DNA from: Syntrophomonas sp. DTU019
Lineage (GTDB): Bacteria > Bacillota > Syntrophomonadia > Syntrophomonadales > Syntrophomonadaceae
Direction of reading: 5' to 3'
NCBI GenBank assembly: GCA_913757435.1
Contig: CAJYDM010000001.1
Span: 372,001 to 436,000 of the forward strand
Length of the DNA stretch: 64,000 bases
Shown here: piece after piece, positions 25,885 to 36,788 of the stretch
How positions within the stretch are numbered: the stretch's first letter is position 1
Layout: every line of letters begins with the position of its first letter
Notes under the pieces: model-generated
Seen by the model: only the letters and a program-made list of their open reading frames with translations
What the model was told of the DNA's origin: nothing
The model's database searches: none
Made by a program: the position numbers and the translations under genes

Positions 25885-25920
25885 ATATACCAAAAGCAGG
25901 CACCTGTGGGCGCCTGCTTT
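25885..25920 (-). terminator. Terminator downstream of secG
   Basis: AAAGCAGGC and GCCTGCTTT form a 9-bp perfect stem with a 10-base loop, followed on the minus strand by TTTTGGTAT. It lies between secG and the esterase gene, so read-through or a separate promoter must serve the latter. Confidence 0.65.
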
Positions 25921-25944
25921 GTAAGCTCTTTGATTTGGACTGCC

Positions 25945-26175
25945 CTAACTGACCAAGGCCAGCACCAGGGTTACTACCATGAAGGCCACTGCCAACCAGG
26001 CAGTGATACGGCTTAAGAGTTCATCCAGGCCCTTCTTTTTGCCCCCGAATATGGCCTGGCTGCCGCCGGCGATGCTGCCTGACAGACCCGCACTTTTGCC
26101 TGACTGCAGGATTATGGTGGAGATGAGAGCCAGCGATATAATCACCTCAACGATGATCAATACGGTTTTTAACAA
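25945..26175 (-). CDS. secG: Preprotein translocase subunit SecG
   Basis: A 76-residue membrane protein that assists SecYEG translocation. Two hydrophobic helices (LIIVEVIISLALISTIIL and AWLAVAFMVVTLVLALV) flank the conserved cytoplasmic loop with QSGKSAGLSGSIAGG and the basic GGKKKG. Length and pattern are standard for the family. It follows eno across about 85 bases on the same strand. Confidence 0.95.
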   Translation of the reverse strand: MLKTVLIIVEVIISLALISTIILQSGKSAGLSGSIAGGSQAIFGGKKKGLDELLSRITAWLAVAFMVVTLVLALVS

Positions 26176-26259
26176 ATTTTCACCTCCATTTCAAATCATT
26201 GCATCAGAACAAATTTCATTTTAGCACACCCTATGACGAATTGACAAGCAAGCTGCAGA

Positions 26260-27579
<1,320 letters not shown>

Positions 27580-29124
27580 TCAGTCTTTGATTATAAGTGA
27601 TCTACCCGTCATTTCTTCGGGCACATCAATATTCAGCAGTTCCAGCATGGTGGGGGCGATATCGCACAGGGCGCCGTCTCCCCGCAAGCGGGCTTGCTGA
27701 TGATAGTTCGATATCAGAATAAAAGGAACTTTGTTACAGGTGTGAGCGGTAAACGGCCCTCCAGTAATTGGACATTGCATGGTCTCACAATTGCCGTGAT
27801 CAGCGGTCATCAGTACAATGCCATTCTGGGCTAATACCGCCTCGGTTACCCGGGCCACGCATTGATCCACCGCATGAACGGCCTCCATGGCAGCCTCTAG
27901 TATGCCCGTATGGCCAACCATGTCAGGGTTGGCATAATTCATTATTATAACGTCGTAAATCCCCCGGTCTATGGACTGCAGGACCTGCCTGGTAACTTCC
28001 GGGGCGCTCATCTCCGGTTTCATGTTATATGTCTTTACGGTGGGAGAAGGCACCAGTATACGGTCTTCATTGGGATTGGGGGCTTCCACTCCTCCGTTGA
28101 AGAAAAAGGTCACGTGTGCATACTTTTCTGTTTCGGCGATGCGCAGCTGGCGCAAGCCATTATTGGCCAGGACTTCTCCCAGGGTATTTTTCAGGTTCTG
28201 GGGTTCGAAGGCCACCGGCGCATTTATGGTAGCGTCGTATTGGGTCATCATCACATAATGGACCTTTGGCCAGATTTTACGTTCAAAATGGTCGAATTCA
28301 ACGTCAACAAAGGCCCTGGTAATCTGCCGAGCCCGATCAGCCCGGAAATTGAAAAAGATAACACTGTCGTTGTCCTGCACCATGGCAATTGGTGCACCCT
28401 GTGGATCAACCAGCACTACCGGTTCCACAAACTCATCGGTGACCCGGGCTTCATAGCTGTTTTCTATGGCTGCCGCCCAGTTGGGGGCGGGATTTCCCTG
28501 ACCATATACCAGTGCTGCGTAGGCTCTCTCCACCCTCTCCCAGCGGTTGTCCCGGTCCATGGCGTAGAATCTGCCTCCTATAGTGGCAAATTGCCCCAGG
28601 CCTAAAGCTCTCATATGCTCGTCCAGTTCATGCAGGTACTGCGGCGCGGTCTTGGGCCCTACATCGCGACCGTCAAGGTAGGCATGTATATAGACCTTCC
28701 CAATCTGTTCCCGCTTGCACATGTCCAAGAGGGCCAGGATGTGTTCCATGTGGCTGTGCACGCCTCCGTCTGAGACCAGTCCCATAAAGTGTACCGCAGC
28801 CCCTTTGTCCCGGGCTGAATGAACTGCCTCAAGCAGAACCGGATTCTGAAAAAAAGAACCATCCTCAATGGCATTGCTGATGCGGGATATCTCCTGATAC
28901 ACTATCCGCCCTGCGCCCATATTCAAATGTCCCACTTCGGAATTACCCATCTGCCCGGCAGGCAATCCCACCGCTTTGCCGCTGCATTTTAATTCCGTAG
29001 CCGGATACTTTTGATACAGCCGGTAGAAGTTCACCGGATCAGCATTAGTAATGGCATTTCCGGCGCAATCGGAACCGGTCCCCCAACCATCCAAAATCAT
29101 TAATACCATCGGTTTATTTGACAT
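27580..29124 (-). CDS. gpmI: 2,3-bisphosphoglycerate-independent phosphoglycerate mutase
   Basis: A 514-residue manganese enzyme interconverting 3- and 2-phosphoglycerate. The metal/serine region LMILDGWGTG (about 8-17) and GNSEVGHLNMGAGR (catalytic Ser about 61) are intact, as are HTGILEAAMEAV and MTADHGNCE near the C-terminus. The start is ATG 29124, with GGAG nine bases upstream inside the tpiA 3' end, giving an 11-base overlap with tpiA. Length is normal. Confidence 0.96.
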   Translation of the reverse strand: MSNKPMVLMILDGWGTGSDCAGNAITNADPVNFYRLYQKYPATELKCSGKAVGLPAGQMGNSEVGHLNMGAGRIVYQEISRISNAIEDGSFFQNPVLLEAVHSARDKGAAVHFMGLVSDGGVHSHMEHILALLDMCKREQIGKVYIHAYLDGRDVGPKTAPQYLHELDEHMRALGLGQFATIGGRFYAMDRDNRWERVERAYAALVYGQGNPAPNWAAAIENSYEARVTDEFVEPVVLVDPQGAPIAMVQDNDSVIFFNFRADRARQITRAFVDVEFDHFERKIWPKVHYVMMTQYDATINAPVAFEPQNLKNTLGEVLANNGLRQLRIAETEKYAHVTFFFNGGVEAPNPNEDRILVPSPTVKTYNMKPEMSAPEVTRQVLQSIDRGIYDVIIMNYANPDMVGHTGILEAAMEAVHAVDQCVARVTEAVLAQNGIVLMTADHGNCETMQCPITGGPFTAHTCNKVPFILISNYHQQARLRGDGALCDIAPTMLELLNIDVPEEMTGRSLIIKD

Positions 29125-29875
29125 GTTCACCTACTCCAACCATTGCCGCCAGCGACGCTGGTTCTAAACTGGCGCCCCCTATCAGGGCGCCGTCGATATC
29201 CGGCTGTTGCAGAAATTTATCGATATTATCGGCTTTGACACTTCCGCCGTACAGTATTCTGATCTTGCTGGCGGCTTCTTCACTACTCAAAGCTGCCAGT
29301 CCCCGGCGGATGAACAGGGCCATCTCCTGCGCATCATGATAGGAAGCATTTATGCCGGTGCCGATAGCCCAGACCGGCTCATAAGCGATCACCACATCTT
29401 CGGGCTCGAAATCAAGGCCGGCCAGGGCATGCTGCAGTTGTTCCTGCACCACCTGCATGGCCAGATTGTTCTCGCGCTCCTGCAAGGTCTCACCTACGCA
29501 CAGAATCGGCTTGAGCCCGTTTTCGAGAGCAGCCGCCAATTTTTTATGGACCATGAAATTGTTTTCCCCCAGGATGTGACGACGCTCGGAGTGCCCGATG
29601 ATTACATAGCGGCACCCGGCATCGATCAGCATGGCCGCCGAAACCTCACCGGTAAAAGCCCCCTGCGCTTCCCAGTACATATTTTGTGCTCCGAGCATCA
29701 CCCTGCTTCCTGCCAGAGCTGAGTTCATGACACTCAGACCAGTAAAAGCAGGGCAGATGACCATATCCACTTTTTCCACCGCAGCTACCCGGGGCAGAAA
29801 TTCTACCGCAAATTGCTGGGCCTCGGCCTTCACTTTATGCATTTTCCAGTTGGCTGCAATAAGCAGTCTTCTCAT
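29114..29875 (-). CDS. tpiA: Triosephosphate isomerase
   Basis: A 253-residue isomerase of dihydroxyacetone phosphate and glyceraldehyde 3-phosphate. Active-site parts are AANWKMHK (Lys about 12), IIGHSERR (His) and AYEPVWAIGTG (Glu). The C-terminal phosphate loop is ILYGGSVKADN. ATG 29875 is chosen because AGGAG lies 9 bases upstream and it matches the family's usual N-terminus; a reading from 29902 adds 9 unlikely residues. Confidence 0.96.
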   Translation of the reverse strand: MRRLLIAANWKMHKVKAEAQQFAVEFLPRVAAVEKVDMVICPAFTGLSVMNSALAGSRVMLGAQNMYWEAQGAFTGEVSAAMLIDAGCRYVIIGHSERRHILGENNFMVHKKLAAALENGLKPILCVGETLQERENNLAMQVVQEQLQHALAGLDFEPEDVVIAYEPVWAIGTGINASYHDAQEMALFIRRGLAALSSEEAASKIRILYGGSVKADNIDKFLQQPDIDGALIGGASLEPASLAAMVGVGEHVK

Positions 29876-29898
29876 CCGCTTCAACTCCTCACTACCAT

Positions 29899-31086
29899 TC
29901 ACGCAGTGGCTTTGGCCTCACAAACCGCCACTCCAGGGAGTTCCCGGCCTTCCAGGAATTCCAGGCTGGCCCCGCCGCCGGTCGATATATGGGTAATGCC
30001 CTTCTCGACTCCCAGATCATGAACGGCTGCTGCCGAATCCCCGCCGCCGATCACGCTCAATGCCGACGACCTGGCCACAGCCCGGGCCACCTCACGGGTG
30101 CCGTGGGAGAAAGGTTCGTATTCATATACCCCCAGAGGACCATTCCATACGATGGTTCTGGCGTCCATGATGGCTTCACGGAACCGCGCCACGGTCTGGG
30201 GGCCGATATCGAGTATCATCATATCGGAGGGTATATCCTTCACATCGACGGTCTTAATAATAGCCTCTGAAGAGATTTCTGAAGCTATGACCACATCGTT
30301 CGGCAGCAATAGAGCTACCGCTTTTTCTTGCGCCTTTTTGATCAGGCGGCGGGCTTCTTCCAGCAGATCATTCTCAGCCAGTGATGTGCCCACTTCAAAA
30401 CCTTGTGCTTTGAGGAAAGTATTGGCCATACCGCCGCCGATCACAATCACATCCATCTTGTCGATGAGGTTGTCGATAAGCCCCAATTTGTCAGCGATCT
30501 TAGCCCCTCCCATGATGGCCATACGCGGCTGTTGGCCTTCTTCTAAGACCTGCTTTAGCATCCTGACTTCCTTCTCCATCAATAAACCGGCATAAGCAGG
30601 CAGATAATAGGCCACTCCGGTAGTAGATGAATGCGCCCGGTGGGCGCTGCCAAACGCGTCATTGACGAACAAGTCGCCTAGTTCAGCCAGCGCTTTGGAA
30701 AACTCGGTGTCGTTCTTCTCTTCCCCGGGATAGAAACGCACATTTTCCAACAGCACAATATCGCCATTTTGCATCCGTTCGACCAGGGATTGAACTTCCG
30801 GGCCGATACTGGCCGGGGCCATGGCCACCGGCTGGTGGATCAGATGGCTAAGGCGAGTGGCTACTTTTTTCAGGCTGTACTTCTCTTCGAAAGCCCCCTT
30901 GGGGCGGCCGAGATGGCTCATCAGTATCAGGCAGGCGCCCTGTTCGACTAGGTACTCAATGGTGGGAAGAGCTTCACGAATCTTGGTATCATCAATGATA
31001 TTGTTGTCTTTGTCTGTGGGCACATTGAAATCGACGCGCATCAACACTCGTTTTCCTTTGACCTCAGCATCCCTAACACTACGCAA
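29899..31086 (-). CDS. pgk: Phosphoglycerate kinase
   Basis: A 395-residue kinase making ATP from 1,3-bisphosphoglycerate. Landmarks are VLMRVDFNVPTDKDN, LMSHLGRPKG and GGGDSAAAVHDLGVE near the C-terminus. I place the start at TTG 31086: a perfect GGAGGT stands 7 bases upstream and the protein then opens RSVRDAEVKGKR, like the family. The alternative ATG at 31101 would add five residues and contain that binding site. It lies 27 bases after gap. Confidence 0.94.
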   Translation of the reverse strand: MRSVRDAEVKGKRVLMRVDFNVPTDKDNNIIDDTKIREALPTIEYLVEQGACLILMSHLGRPKGAFEEKYSLKKVATRLSHLIHQPVAMAPASIGPEVQSLVERMQNGDIVLLENVRFYPGEEKNDTEFSKALAELGDLFVNDAFGSAHRAHSSTTGVAYYLPAYAGLLMEKEVRMLKQVLEEGQQPRMAIMGGAKIADKLGLIDNLIDKMDVIVIGGGMANTFLKAQGFEVGTSLAENDLLEEARRLIKKAQEKAVALLLPNDVVIASEISSEAIIKTVDVKDIPSDMMILDIGPQTVARFREAIMDARTIVWNGPLGVYEYEPFSHGTREVARAVARSSALSVIGGGDSAAAVHDLGVEKGITHISTGGGASLEFLEGRELPGVAVCEAKATA

Positions 31087-31113
31087 TTGCTGCACCTCCA
31101 TTGTAAGTTCCCT

Positions 31114-32118
31114 TTATAAGCCTTTAGCGGCTATATACTGGGCCATATCCACACACCTCATTGAATAAGCCCATTCATTATCGTACCAGGCTACCACTTT
31201 AGCGGTCCTATCACCCATGGTCATAGTCAGCAGCCCATCCACTATAGCGGAATGGCTGTCCCCGCGGTAATCCGCCGAAACCAGAGGTAATTCCGTGTAT
31301 TTCAAAACACCCTGCATGCGTCCCTGACTGGCCTGTAAAAATGCCTGGTTGATGGCATCCTTGCTGGCTGGTTTCTCCAATTCCACCGTCAGGTCCAGCA
31401 ATGAAACCACCGGCGTGGGGACTCTTATAGCCAACCCATCCAGCTTACCTTCTAATTCAGGTATGACCAGGCCCAGCGCACTAGCAGCCCCGGTAGTGGT
31501 AGGTATCATAGACTGGCCGGCCGCCCGTGCGCGGCGAAGATCTTTATGTGCCAGATCCAGGATGCGTTGATCATTGGTATAGGCATGGACTGTAGTCATC
31601 AGTCCCTTAATAATTCCAAACTCATCCAGTAGCACTTTGGCCACCGGTGCAAGGCAGTTGGTAGTGCAGGAAGCGTTGCTGAGGAGTTGATAAGCAGGCA
31701 GATATTTATCCTCATTTACCCCCATTACCATGGTCAGATCGATGTCATCGCCAGGCGCGGTGATGATGACCTTTTTAGCCCCAGCCTGCAAGTGTAGGCC
31801 CGCTTTGCTGCGGCTCCGGAAGACCCCGGTGCCTTCTATGACTATATCCACTCCCAGCTCGGCCCAGGGCAGTTGGGCAGGATCCTTCTCGCTCAGGTAG
31901 CGGACCTTTTGACCATCGATGACCATATGGCCTGATTCTATGGATACATCGCCCTGAAACTCGCCGTGCAGCGTATCATACTTAAATAGATGAGCACTGG
32001 CCTTGAGATCACCCAGATCGTTTACTGCCACCAGTTCCAAACCCGGTCTCTGTAAAACAATTCGAGCTACCAAACGCCCAATTCTCCCAAAGCCATTTAT
32101 TCCTATCTTTACTGACAT
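31114..32118 (-). CDS. gap: Glyceraldehyde-3-phosphate dehydrogenase
   Basis: A 334-residue NAD-dependent dehydrogenase. [10 protein letters not shown] opens the Rossmann fold, and the catalytic cysteine is in [12 protein letters not shown] (about 149-160). The C-terminal [10 protein letters not shown] is standard. It follows cggR by 21 bases, the order of the Bacillus gapA operon, so it is expected to respond to CggR. Confidence 0.97.
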   Translation of the reverse strand: MSVKIGINGFGRIGRLVARIVLQRPGLELVAVNDLGDLKASAHLFKYDTLHGEFQGDVSIESGHMVIDGQKVRYLSEKDPAQLPWAELGVDIVIEGTGVFRSRSKAGLHLQAGAKKVIITAPGDDIDLTMVMGVNEDKYLPAYQLLSNASCTTNCLAPVAKVLLDEFGIIKGLMTTVHAYTNDQRILDLAHKDLRRARAAGQSMIPTTTGAASALGLVIPELEGKLDGLAIRVPTPVVSLLDLTVELEKPASKDAINQAFLQASQGRMQGVLKYTELPLVSADYRGDSHSAIVDGLLTMTMGDRTAKVVAWYDNEWAYSMRCVDMAQYIAAKGL

Positions 32119-32139
32119 GGTTCAACCACCTTTCCTCTT

Positions 32140-33159
32140 TTATAAGCCCACGATCGCCTTTGCTGCTCCTTCGTCCGTGATCAGCACAGACTGTTGTCCT
32201 CTACTCAAAACTGCCTTAATAGCCGAGGCTTTATTGCTGCCACCGGCCACAGCAACTACGGTTTCAATATGGGCTAGATCATGAAATTCCAATCCAATTC
32301 CAGGAACCTCATATACTATATTGCCCTGTTCATCAAAATAATATCTAAAGGCTTCGCCCACCGCTCCTCTATCCTGTAAAAGTCCGATTTCAGCTGCGGT
32401 CAGCCCACGGCGGGCAGCCATCTCCATAGCCGAACCGACTCCATGAAACAGCACCTGACTGGATTTGATTAGCTCAGCTATCTCCATTATGTAGGGATCT
32501 TGTTTTAAGGCCTGGGCTGTGGCTTGCTGCAATTTATCGGGGATGTGCAGCATTCGGTACTGAGCGCCGATTATTTTGGCGATACGGGCTGCAATAGTGC
32601 CTGCCTGCTGTTCCACATCCTCACCCAGACCTCCTCGGGCGGGAACCACCATGAGATCGGGAATACCAATGCCATCGGTTATGGCATCGGCGATTTGAGC
32701 CATGGTGCTGCCACCGGTAACCGCCAGGGTACAGCCCGGGAACAAGGTCTTTTTCATATGCGCGGCCGCAGCTCGGCCCAGATCTCGTTTGATCATCGCA
32801 TCTTGAAAGGAATCCCCCGGCACCAATATCACTTCCTGCAGGTTAAAGCGCTTTTTGATCTGTTCGGCGAGGGTGTGTATGTTAAAAAGAAAGGGAACGA
32901 ATACGTCGATCTCGTTCATAATATGTTCGCCGGCTGGGCTGAGATAAATGCCTGCAGCTGTGGTGTGAATCAGGCCGGTGGCTTTCAGCGTTTCGACCTC
33001 AGACCGAACCATGCGTTCGGTGTAGCCCAGAGCCTTGCATAGCTGCCGTCTTCCCACAGGTTCCTGGTGCATGATCTGCTTCAGCATCTTGTAGCGGTTG
33101 GTTATGGACTCCATCGCATCAGGAGCGAAGCGTTCCATTATGGTAAAAAATCTCTCCAT
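32140..33159 (-). CDS. cggR: Central glycolytic genes regulator CggR
   Basis: A 339-residue SorC/DeoR-type repressor. The N-terminal helix-turn-helix is at about 30-60 (VGRRQLCKALGYTERMVRSE), and the rest is the sugar-phosphate binding domain (LAVTGGSTMAQIADAITDG, FRYYFDEQGNIVYEVPGIG). In Bacillus fructose-1,6-bisphosphate relieves its repression of the gap operon; the same is inferred here from being first in the operon. A palindrome and promoter lie upstream of it. Confidence 0.93.
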   Translation of the reverse strand: MERFFTIMERFAPDAMESITNRYKMLKQIMHQEPVGRRQLCKALGYTERMVRSEVETLKATGLIHTTAAGIYLSPAGEHIMNEIDVFVPFLFNIHTLAEQIKKRFNLQEVILVPGDSFQDAMIKRDLGRAAAAHMKKTLFPGCTLAVTGGSTMAQIADAITDGIGIPDLMVVPARGGLGEDVEQQAGTIAARIAKIIGAQYRMLHIPDKLQQATAQALKQDPYIMEIAELIKSSQVLFHGVGSAMEMAARRGLTAAEIGLLQDRGAVGEAFRYYFDEQGNIVYEVPGIGLEFHDLAHIETVVAVAGGSNKASAIKAVLSRGQQSVLITDEGAAKAIVGL

Positions 33160-33211
33160 GAAGTACTCCAGGCCAGGGCCGTCAACTCAATAGGGATATC
33201 TTTAACCCCGA

Positions 33212-33227
33212 GGGGCAATTTTGCCCC
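33212..33227 (-). promoter_or_regulatory. Palindromic candidate operator upstream of cggR
   Basis: GGGGCAATTTTGCCCC is an inverted repeat with 7-base arms. It lies between the predicted promoter and the cggR start, about 35 bases past the expected transcription start, the position where CggR acts as a roadblock in Bacillus. Its sequence does not obviously match the Bacillus operator. Confidence 0.5.
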
Positions 33228-33261
33228 ATCGCGAAAACAGTGAATCCCTTAAACTACAAAT

Positions 33262-33292
33262 AGTATAACATAAATGTGGAAAAATAATGCAA
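33262..33292 (-). promoter_or_regulatory. Candidate promoter of the glycolytic operon
   Basis: On the minus strand TTGCAT (33287-33292) is followed by TATACT (33262-33267) with a long 19-base spacer. The -10 is preceded by TGT, an extended -10 that can make up for the spacer. Confidence 0.5.
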
Positions 33293-33385
33293 GGAGAGTT
33301 GGAAAAGCATTGCCTTCTCGAGTCAGCATCGGTGTGACTCTTTATAACATATGAACCGGCCTGCCAAAGGGTGTTAGCCCAGCGG

Positions 33386-34783
33386 CTAGTAGCGGCGCCG
33401 GGCTGAGGTGGACGGTATGTTGAGTTCCTGGCGGTATTTAGCCACGGTGCGACGAGAGATGCGGATGCCTTTTTCTTGCAACTGCTGGGAGATAGCCTCA
33501 TCACTGATAGGGTGTTGAGGGTCTTCGGCTGCAACTATGGCCTGCAGCATATGCTTGATGCTCTTGGATGACACTTTGTCTTCACCTTCGCTGGATTCCA
33601 CCCCGGTGCTGAAGAAGTACTTAAGTTCAAACAAGCCCTGTGGAGTCTGCATGTATTTATTGGTAGTAGCCCGGCTCACCGTGGATTCATGTACATTGAT
33701 CAGTTCCGCCACCTGGCGCAGGGTCATGGGCTTAAGATACTTGACCCCCTGATCAAGAAAATCGGTCTGTAAATCGACGATGCACCTGGCCACGCGGTAC
33801 AGTGTCATGCGGCGCTGCTCTATACTGCGAATCAGCCATACCGCCGAGCCCATTTTTTCTTCAAGATACTTGCGCGCTTCTACAGATTGGGAATCGGCTT
33901 GTTTAAGCATATTTCCATACATGTTGTTGACGATTAAGCGGGGGAAGTTAAAGTCATTTATAATGACCACATATTCGCCTTCGATTTTCTCTACAATTAT
34001 ATCCGGGGTCACGTATTTGATCTCATCACCGCTGAACTGCAGCCCGGGCTTGGGATCCAGCGTTCTAATCAGATCGCAGATTTGTTGTACCTTCTGTACC
34101 GGCGCACCCACCTTCTGGGCGATATGATTCAGTCTGCCCCGGGCAAGTTCAGGCAGATACTTATTTATAATCTCCCGGGCCATATCGGAATCCTTGCCAT
34201 ACTGTTTCAACTGAAGAATGAGACATTCGGAAAGATCGCGGGCACCAAGTCCAGGCGGATTAAAGGACTGAATCAGCTCCAGGGCATTATTCACCGCCTC
34301 CAGGCTGACTTCCAGGTGGCGGGCTACATCCTCTAGTTTGACGGTCAGATAACCATTCTGATCAATGCTGCCGATAAGATATTGGCCGATGAGCTGTTCT
34401 TCCTGGGTGGTGCTGTATAAATGCAGTTGGAATTCCAGATGTTCGTAAAGGCTGGGCTTTTGCGCCACGAAATTTTCCAGGGATTTTTCCTCAGCAGAAT
34501 AATTTACCCCGGCATCGTATTTGTCGCGATCGTTATCCCCGAAAACATCCAGCCATTCACTGATGTCGTTATTGCTCTCAGGCTCGTTCTCCGGCTGGCT
34601 TTCAACCGTATTATCCTCATGGTCGGTCTTCTCTTCTAAAAGGGGATTCTCAGCCAATTCATTGCGAATATATTCGGACAACTCAAGCGAGGACATCTGC
34701 AGTATAGCGATGGCCTGGCGAAGTTCAGGAGTCATCAGCAGCTTCTGCTGCTGTGCCAGAATTACATCATGAGTAAGCCGCAT
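33386..34783 (-). CDS. rpoN: RNA polymerase sigma-54 factor
   Basis: A 465-residue alternative sigma factor that needs activator ATPases to open promoters. The Gln-rich region I (AQQQKLLMTPELRQAIAILQM), acidic linker (about 50-100), core-binding part and the C-terminal RpoN box-like SRRTVAKYRQELNIP are visible. It lies just upstream of the glycolytic operon, transcribed in the same direction, after a 74-base gap from whiA. No activator gene is present in the window. Confidence 0.95.
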   Translation of the reverse strand: MRLTHDVILAQQQKLLMTPELRQAIAILQMSSLELSEYIRNELAENPLLEEKTDHEDNTVESQPENEPESNNDISEWLDVFGDNDRDKYDAGVNYSAEEKSLENFVAQKPSLYEHLEFQLHLYSTTQEEQLIGQYLIGSIDQNGYLTVKLEDVARHLEVSLEAVNNALELIQSFNPPGLGARDLSECLILQLKQYGKDSDMAREIINKYLPELARGRLNHIAQKVGAPVQKVQQICDLIRTLDPKPGLQFSGDEIKYVTPDIIVEKIEGEYVVIINDFNFPRLIVNNMYGNMLKQADSQSVEARKYLEEKMGSAVWLIRSIEQRRMTLYRVARCIVDLQTDFLDQGVKYLKPMTLRQVAELINVHESTVSRATTNKYMQTPQGLFELKYFFSTGVESSEGEDKVSSKSIKHMLQAIVAAEDPQHPISDEAISQQLQEKGIRISRRTVAKYRQELNIPSTSARRRY

Positions 34784-34857
34784 ACTAACTTCCCTCTCAT
34801 ATCAAAGCAGGTCTTCTCTACTTCTCTACTTCTCTCTCTATCTGCTGAACCTTACTG

Positions 34858-35802
34858 TTAACTGGAAACATCAATTATGTTTTCAGCCCACTGTTCCAGT
34901 TTGCGCATCCGGTAGGCAGCCCCTGATTTGCTCAGTGGCGGGTCTAACAGGTCTCCCAATTCCTTGAGGGATTTATCAGGATACTCGATCCGAAGCCGGG
35001 CCAGGTCGCGGAGCTGGGCGGGGAAAAACTCCCATCCTTTCAACTCCACCAGACGGTTTATCAACTCTATTTGCCGCACCGAAGCATCCACCGTCTTAGC
35101 CAAATTGGCTGTTTCACAATTCACCTGGCGATTGATGCTGTTTCGCATCGATTTAACAATGCGCACATTCTCAAAGTCCAATAGAGCTTTATGAGCGCCA
35201 ACCACACGGAGGAAGTCTACAAGTTGCTCACCCTCCTTTATATATAATACCAAGTTTCTTTTGCGTTCGACTATCCTACTGAACAAGTTAAATTTGGATA
35301 ACAGTTTTTGGATTTCTTTGGCCAGGGGCAAGTCCTGCAATACTATCTCTAAATGGTATTCACTTTCAGGTCGGTTGATGAAGCCGCGGCTCAAAAATAT
35401 GCCGCGCAAATAACTGCGCTTGCAACAGTTTCTGCGAATCAAGGCCGTGTCCAGGCGCCTTTTTTTATTACCGGCGGCGCTCAGGCTCTGCATCCTCTGC
35501 CACAGATCAATGTCCCTCTTATTTATGATAGCATGTACTTTATAAATGCGGGTCTTTTTAAAACGTCTGCGGGTTTTGGCTTCCACTGTGGTCTGCAGGC
35601 CATACACCAATTTTATCAGGGTGAATATCTTGCGAGCTATTCCAGCCTGCTCGGCCTGGACCACCAATTCCAACTGTTCAGCATCGGCTTTTCCCACCCG
35701 CCCGTTCACATGAACCAAAGCGGCTAGTTCAGCACGGCGACAACAGGTTTTGTCAGGTATCTCCCGAGCTAATTCCTCTTTTACCTGGTTGGAAAAACTC
35801 AT
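34858..35802 (-). CDS. whiA: DNA-binding protein WhiA
   Basis: A 314-residue protein with an N-terminal inactive LAGLIDADG homing-endonuclease-like fold (AALVHVNGRV, RSYLRGIFLSRGFI, PESEYHLEI) and a C-terminal helix-turn-helix (RLRIEYPDKSLKELGDLLDP followed by LSKSGAAYRMRKLE). In Firmicutes WhiA influences cell division and chromosome handling. It forms the conserved rapZ-glmR-whiA block with the two genes upstream, with 2 bases to the glmR stop. Confidence 0.95.
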   Translation of the reverse strand: MSFSNQVKEELAREIPDKTCCRRAELAALVHVNGRVGKADAEQLELVVQAEQAGIARKIFTLIKLVYGLQTTVEAKTRRRFKKTRIYKVHAIINKRDIDLWQRMQSLSAAGNKKRRLDTALIRRNCCKRSYLRGIFLSRGFINRPESEYHLEIVLQDLPLAKEIQKLLSKFNLFSRIVERKRNLVLYIKEGEQLVDFLRVVGAHKALLDFENVRIVKSMRNSINRQVNCETANLAKTVDASVRQIELINRLVELKGWEFFPAQLRDLARLRIEYPDKSLKELGDLLDPPLSKSGAAYRMRKLEQWAENIIDVSS

Positions 35803-35804
35803 CT

Positions 35805-36788
35805 CTACCCCTCTTCTGATGACCCGGCATTGGATCTTATGATATCGATAATGACCCGGGCCAGTTTGTTAGGCTCATGCCAGGCAACATCGGTGTGTGA
35901 AACCAGGTCTTCCTCTATCAGGTGTATGCCCATGGAGATGATCTCCTCACTGCTTATCCTCACCGGCACAGCGTTCTCTTCCCGATAGCGTTTCAGGCGG
36001 TCTTCATCGATAGGCCCAGAGTTGACGATCACATAATCTATGATCTGTTTGCCGAGGTGTTGCAGGATGACCTGCAAATGGTCGGCCGCACTATAATCAT
36101 CAGTTTCCCCTTTTTCGGTCATAATGTTGCTCACATAACAGGTCACAGCGCGGGACGCTTCAATGGCAGGCACCACTCCATGCACTAGAAGATTGGGGAT
36201 TATACTAGTATACAGGCTGCCCGGTCCAAGGATAATAGCATCGGCCTCACGGATAGCCTCCAGAGTCTCCGGAGCCGGGAGGCATTTCTCCGGTATCAAA
36301 AACACTTTCTCTATCTTCTGCTCATGCTGACGTATCGAAGTCTCCCCGGTAACAGTGCTGCCATCTTGCATTTGCGCTGCCAGGTTCACGTATTCCAGAG
36401 TAGCAGGCAGCACCTGTCCGCGCACCTTCAATACCTGGCTGACTTCGCGAATGGCTGATACGAAATCCCCGGTGATATCAGTCAGGGCCACCAGGAGCAG
36501 ATTGCCCAGGCTGTGTCCCTGCAGACCATCTCCGGCGTTGAAACGATGCTGAAACACCTTGTCCATCAGGGTTTCTGTTTCCGCCAGGGCAACCAGGCAG
36601 TTGCGGATATCACCAGGCGGCAGGACCCCCAGCTGGGACCTGAGTCTGCCGGAACTACCCCCATCATCGGTCACAGTCACTACCGCGGTCAAATTCGAGG
36701 TGTACTTTTTTAGACCTTTGAGCATGACAGACAGGCCAGTACCCCCGCCAATTACTACTATCCTGGGTTCTAAGTTGAACCGACTCAT
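35805..36788 (-). CDS. glmR: GlmR/YvcK, gluconeogenesis factor (CofD-like)
   Basis: A 327-residue UDP-sugar binding regulator. The nucleotide-binding start VVIGGGTGLSVMLKGLK, TVTDDGGSSGRLR and GPGSLYTSIIPNLLV are conserved in the YvcK branch of the CofD family. In Bacillus it is needed on gluconeogenic carbon and stimulates GlmS. Its ATG abuts the rapZ stop (36789). Confidence 0.93.
   Translation of the reverse strand: MSRFNLEPRIVVIGGGTGLSVMLKGLKKYTSNLTAVVTVTDDGGSSGRLRSQLGVLPPGDIRNCLVALAETETLMDKVFQHRFNAGDGLQGHSLGNLLLVALTDITGDFVSAIREVSQVLKVRGQVLPATLEYVNLAAQMQDGSTVTGETSIRQHEQKIEKVFLIPEKCLPAPETLEAIREADAIILGPGSLYTSIIPNLLVHGVVPAIEASRAVTCYVSNIMTEKGETDDYSAADHLQVILQHLGKQIIDYVIVNSGPIDEDRLKRYREENAVPVRISSEEIISMGIHLIEEDLVSHTDVAWHEPNKLARVIIDIIRSNAGSSEEG

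Noticed and set aside
27910-28605. Long open frame antisense to gpmI
   Set aside because: It is the mirror of a conserved enzyme with clear motifs, and it has no ribosome binding site.
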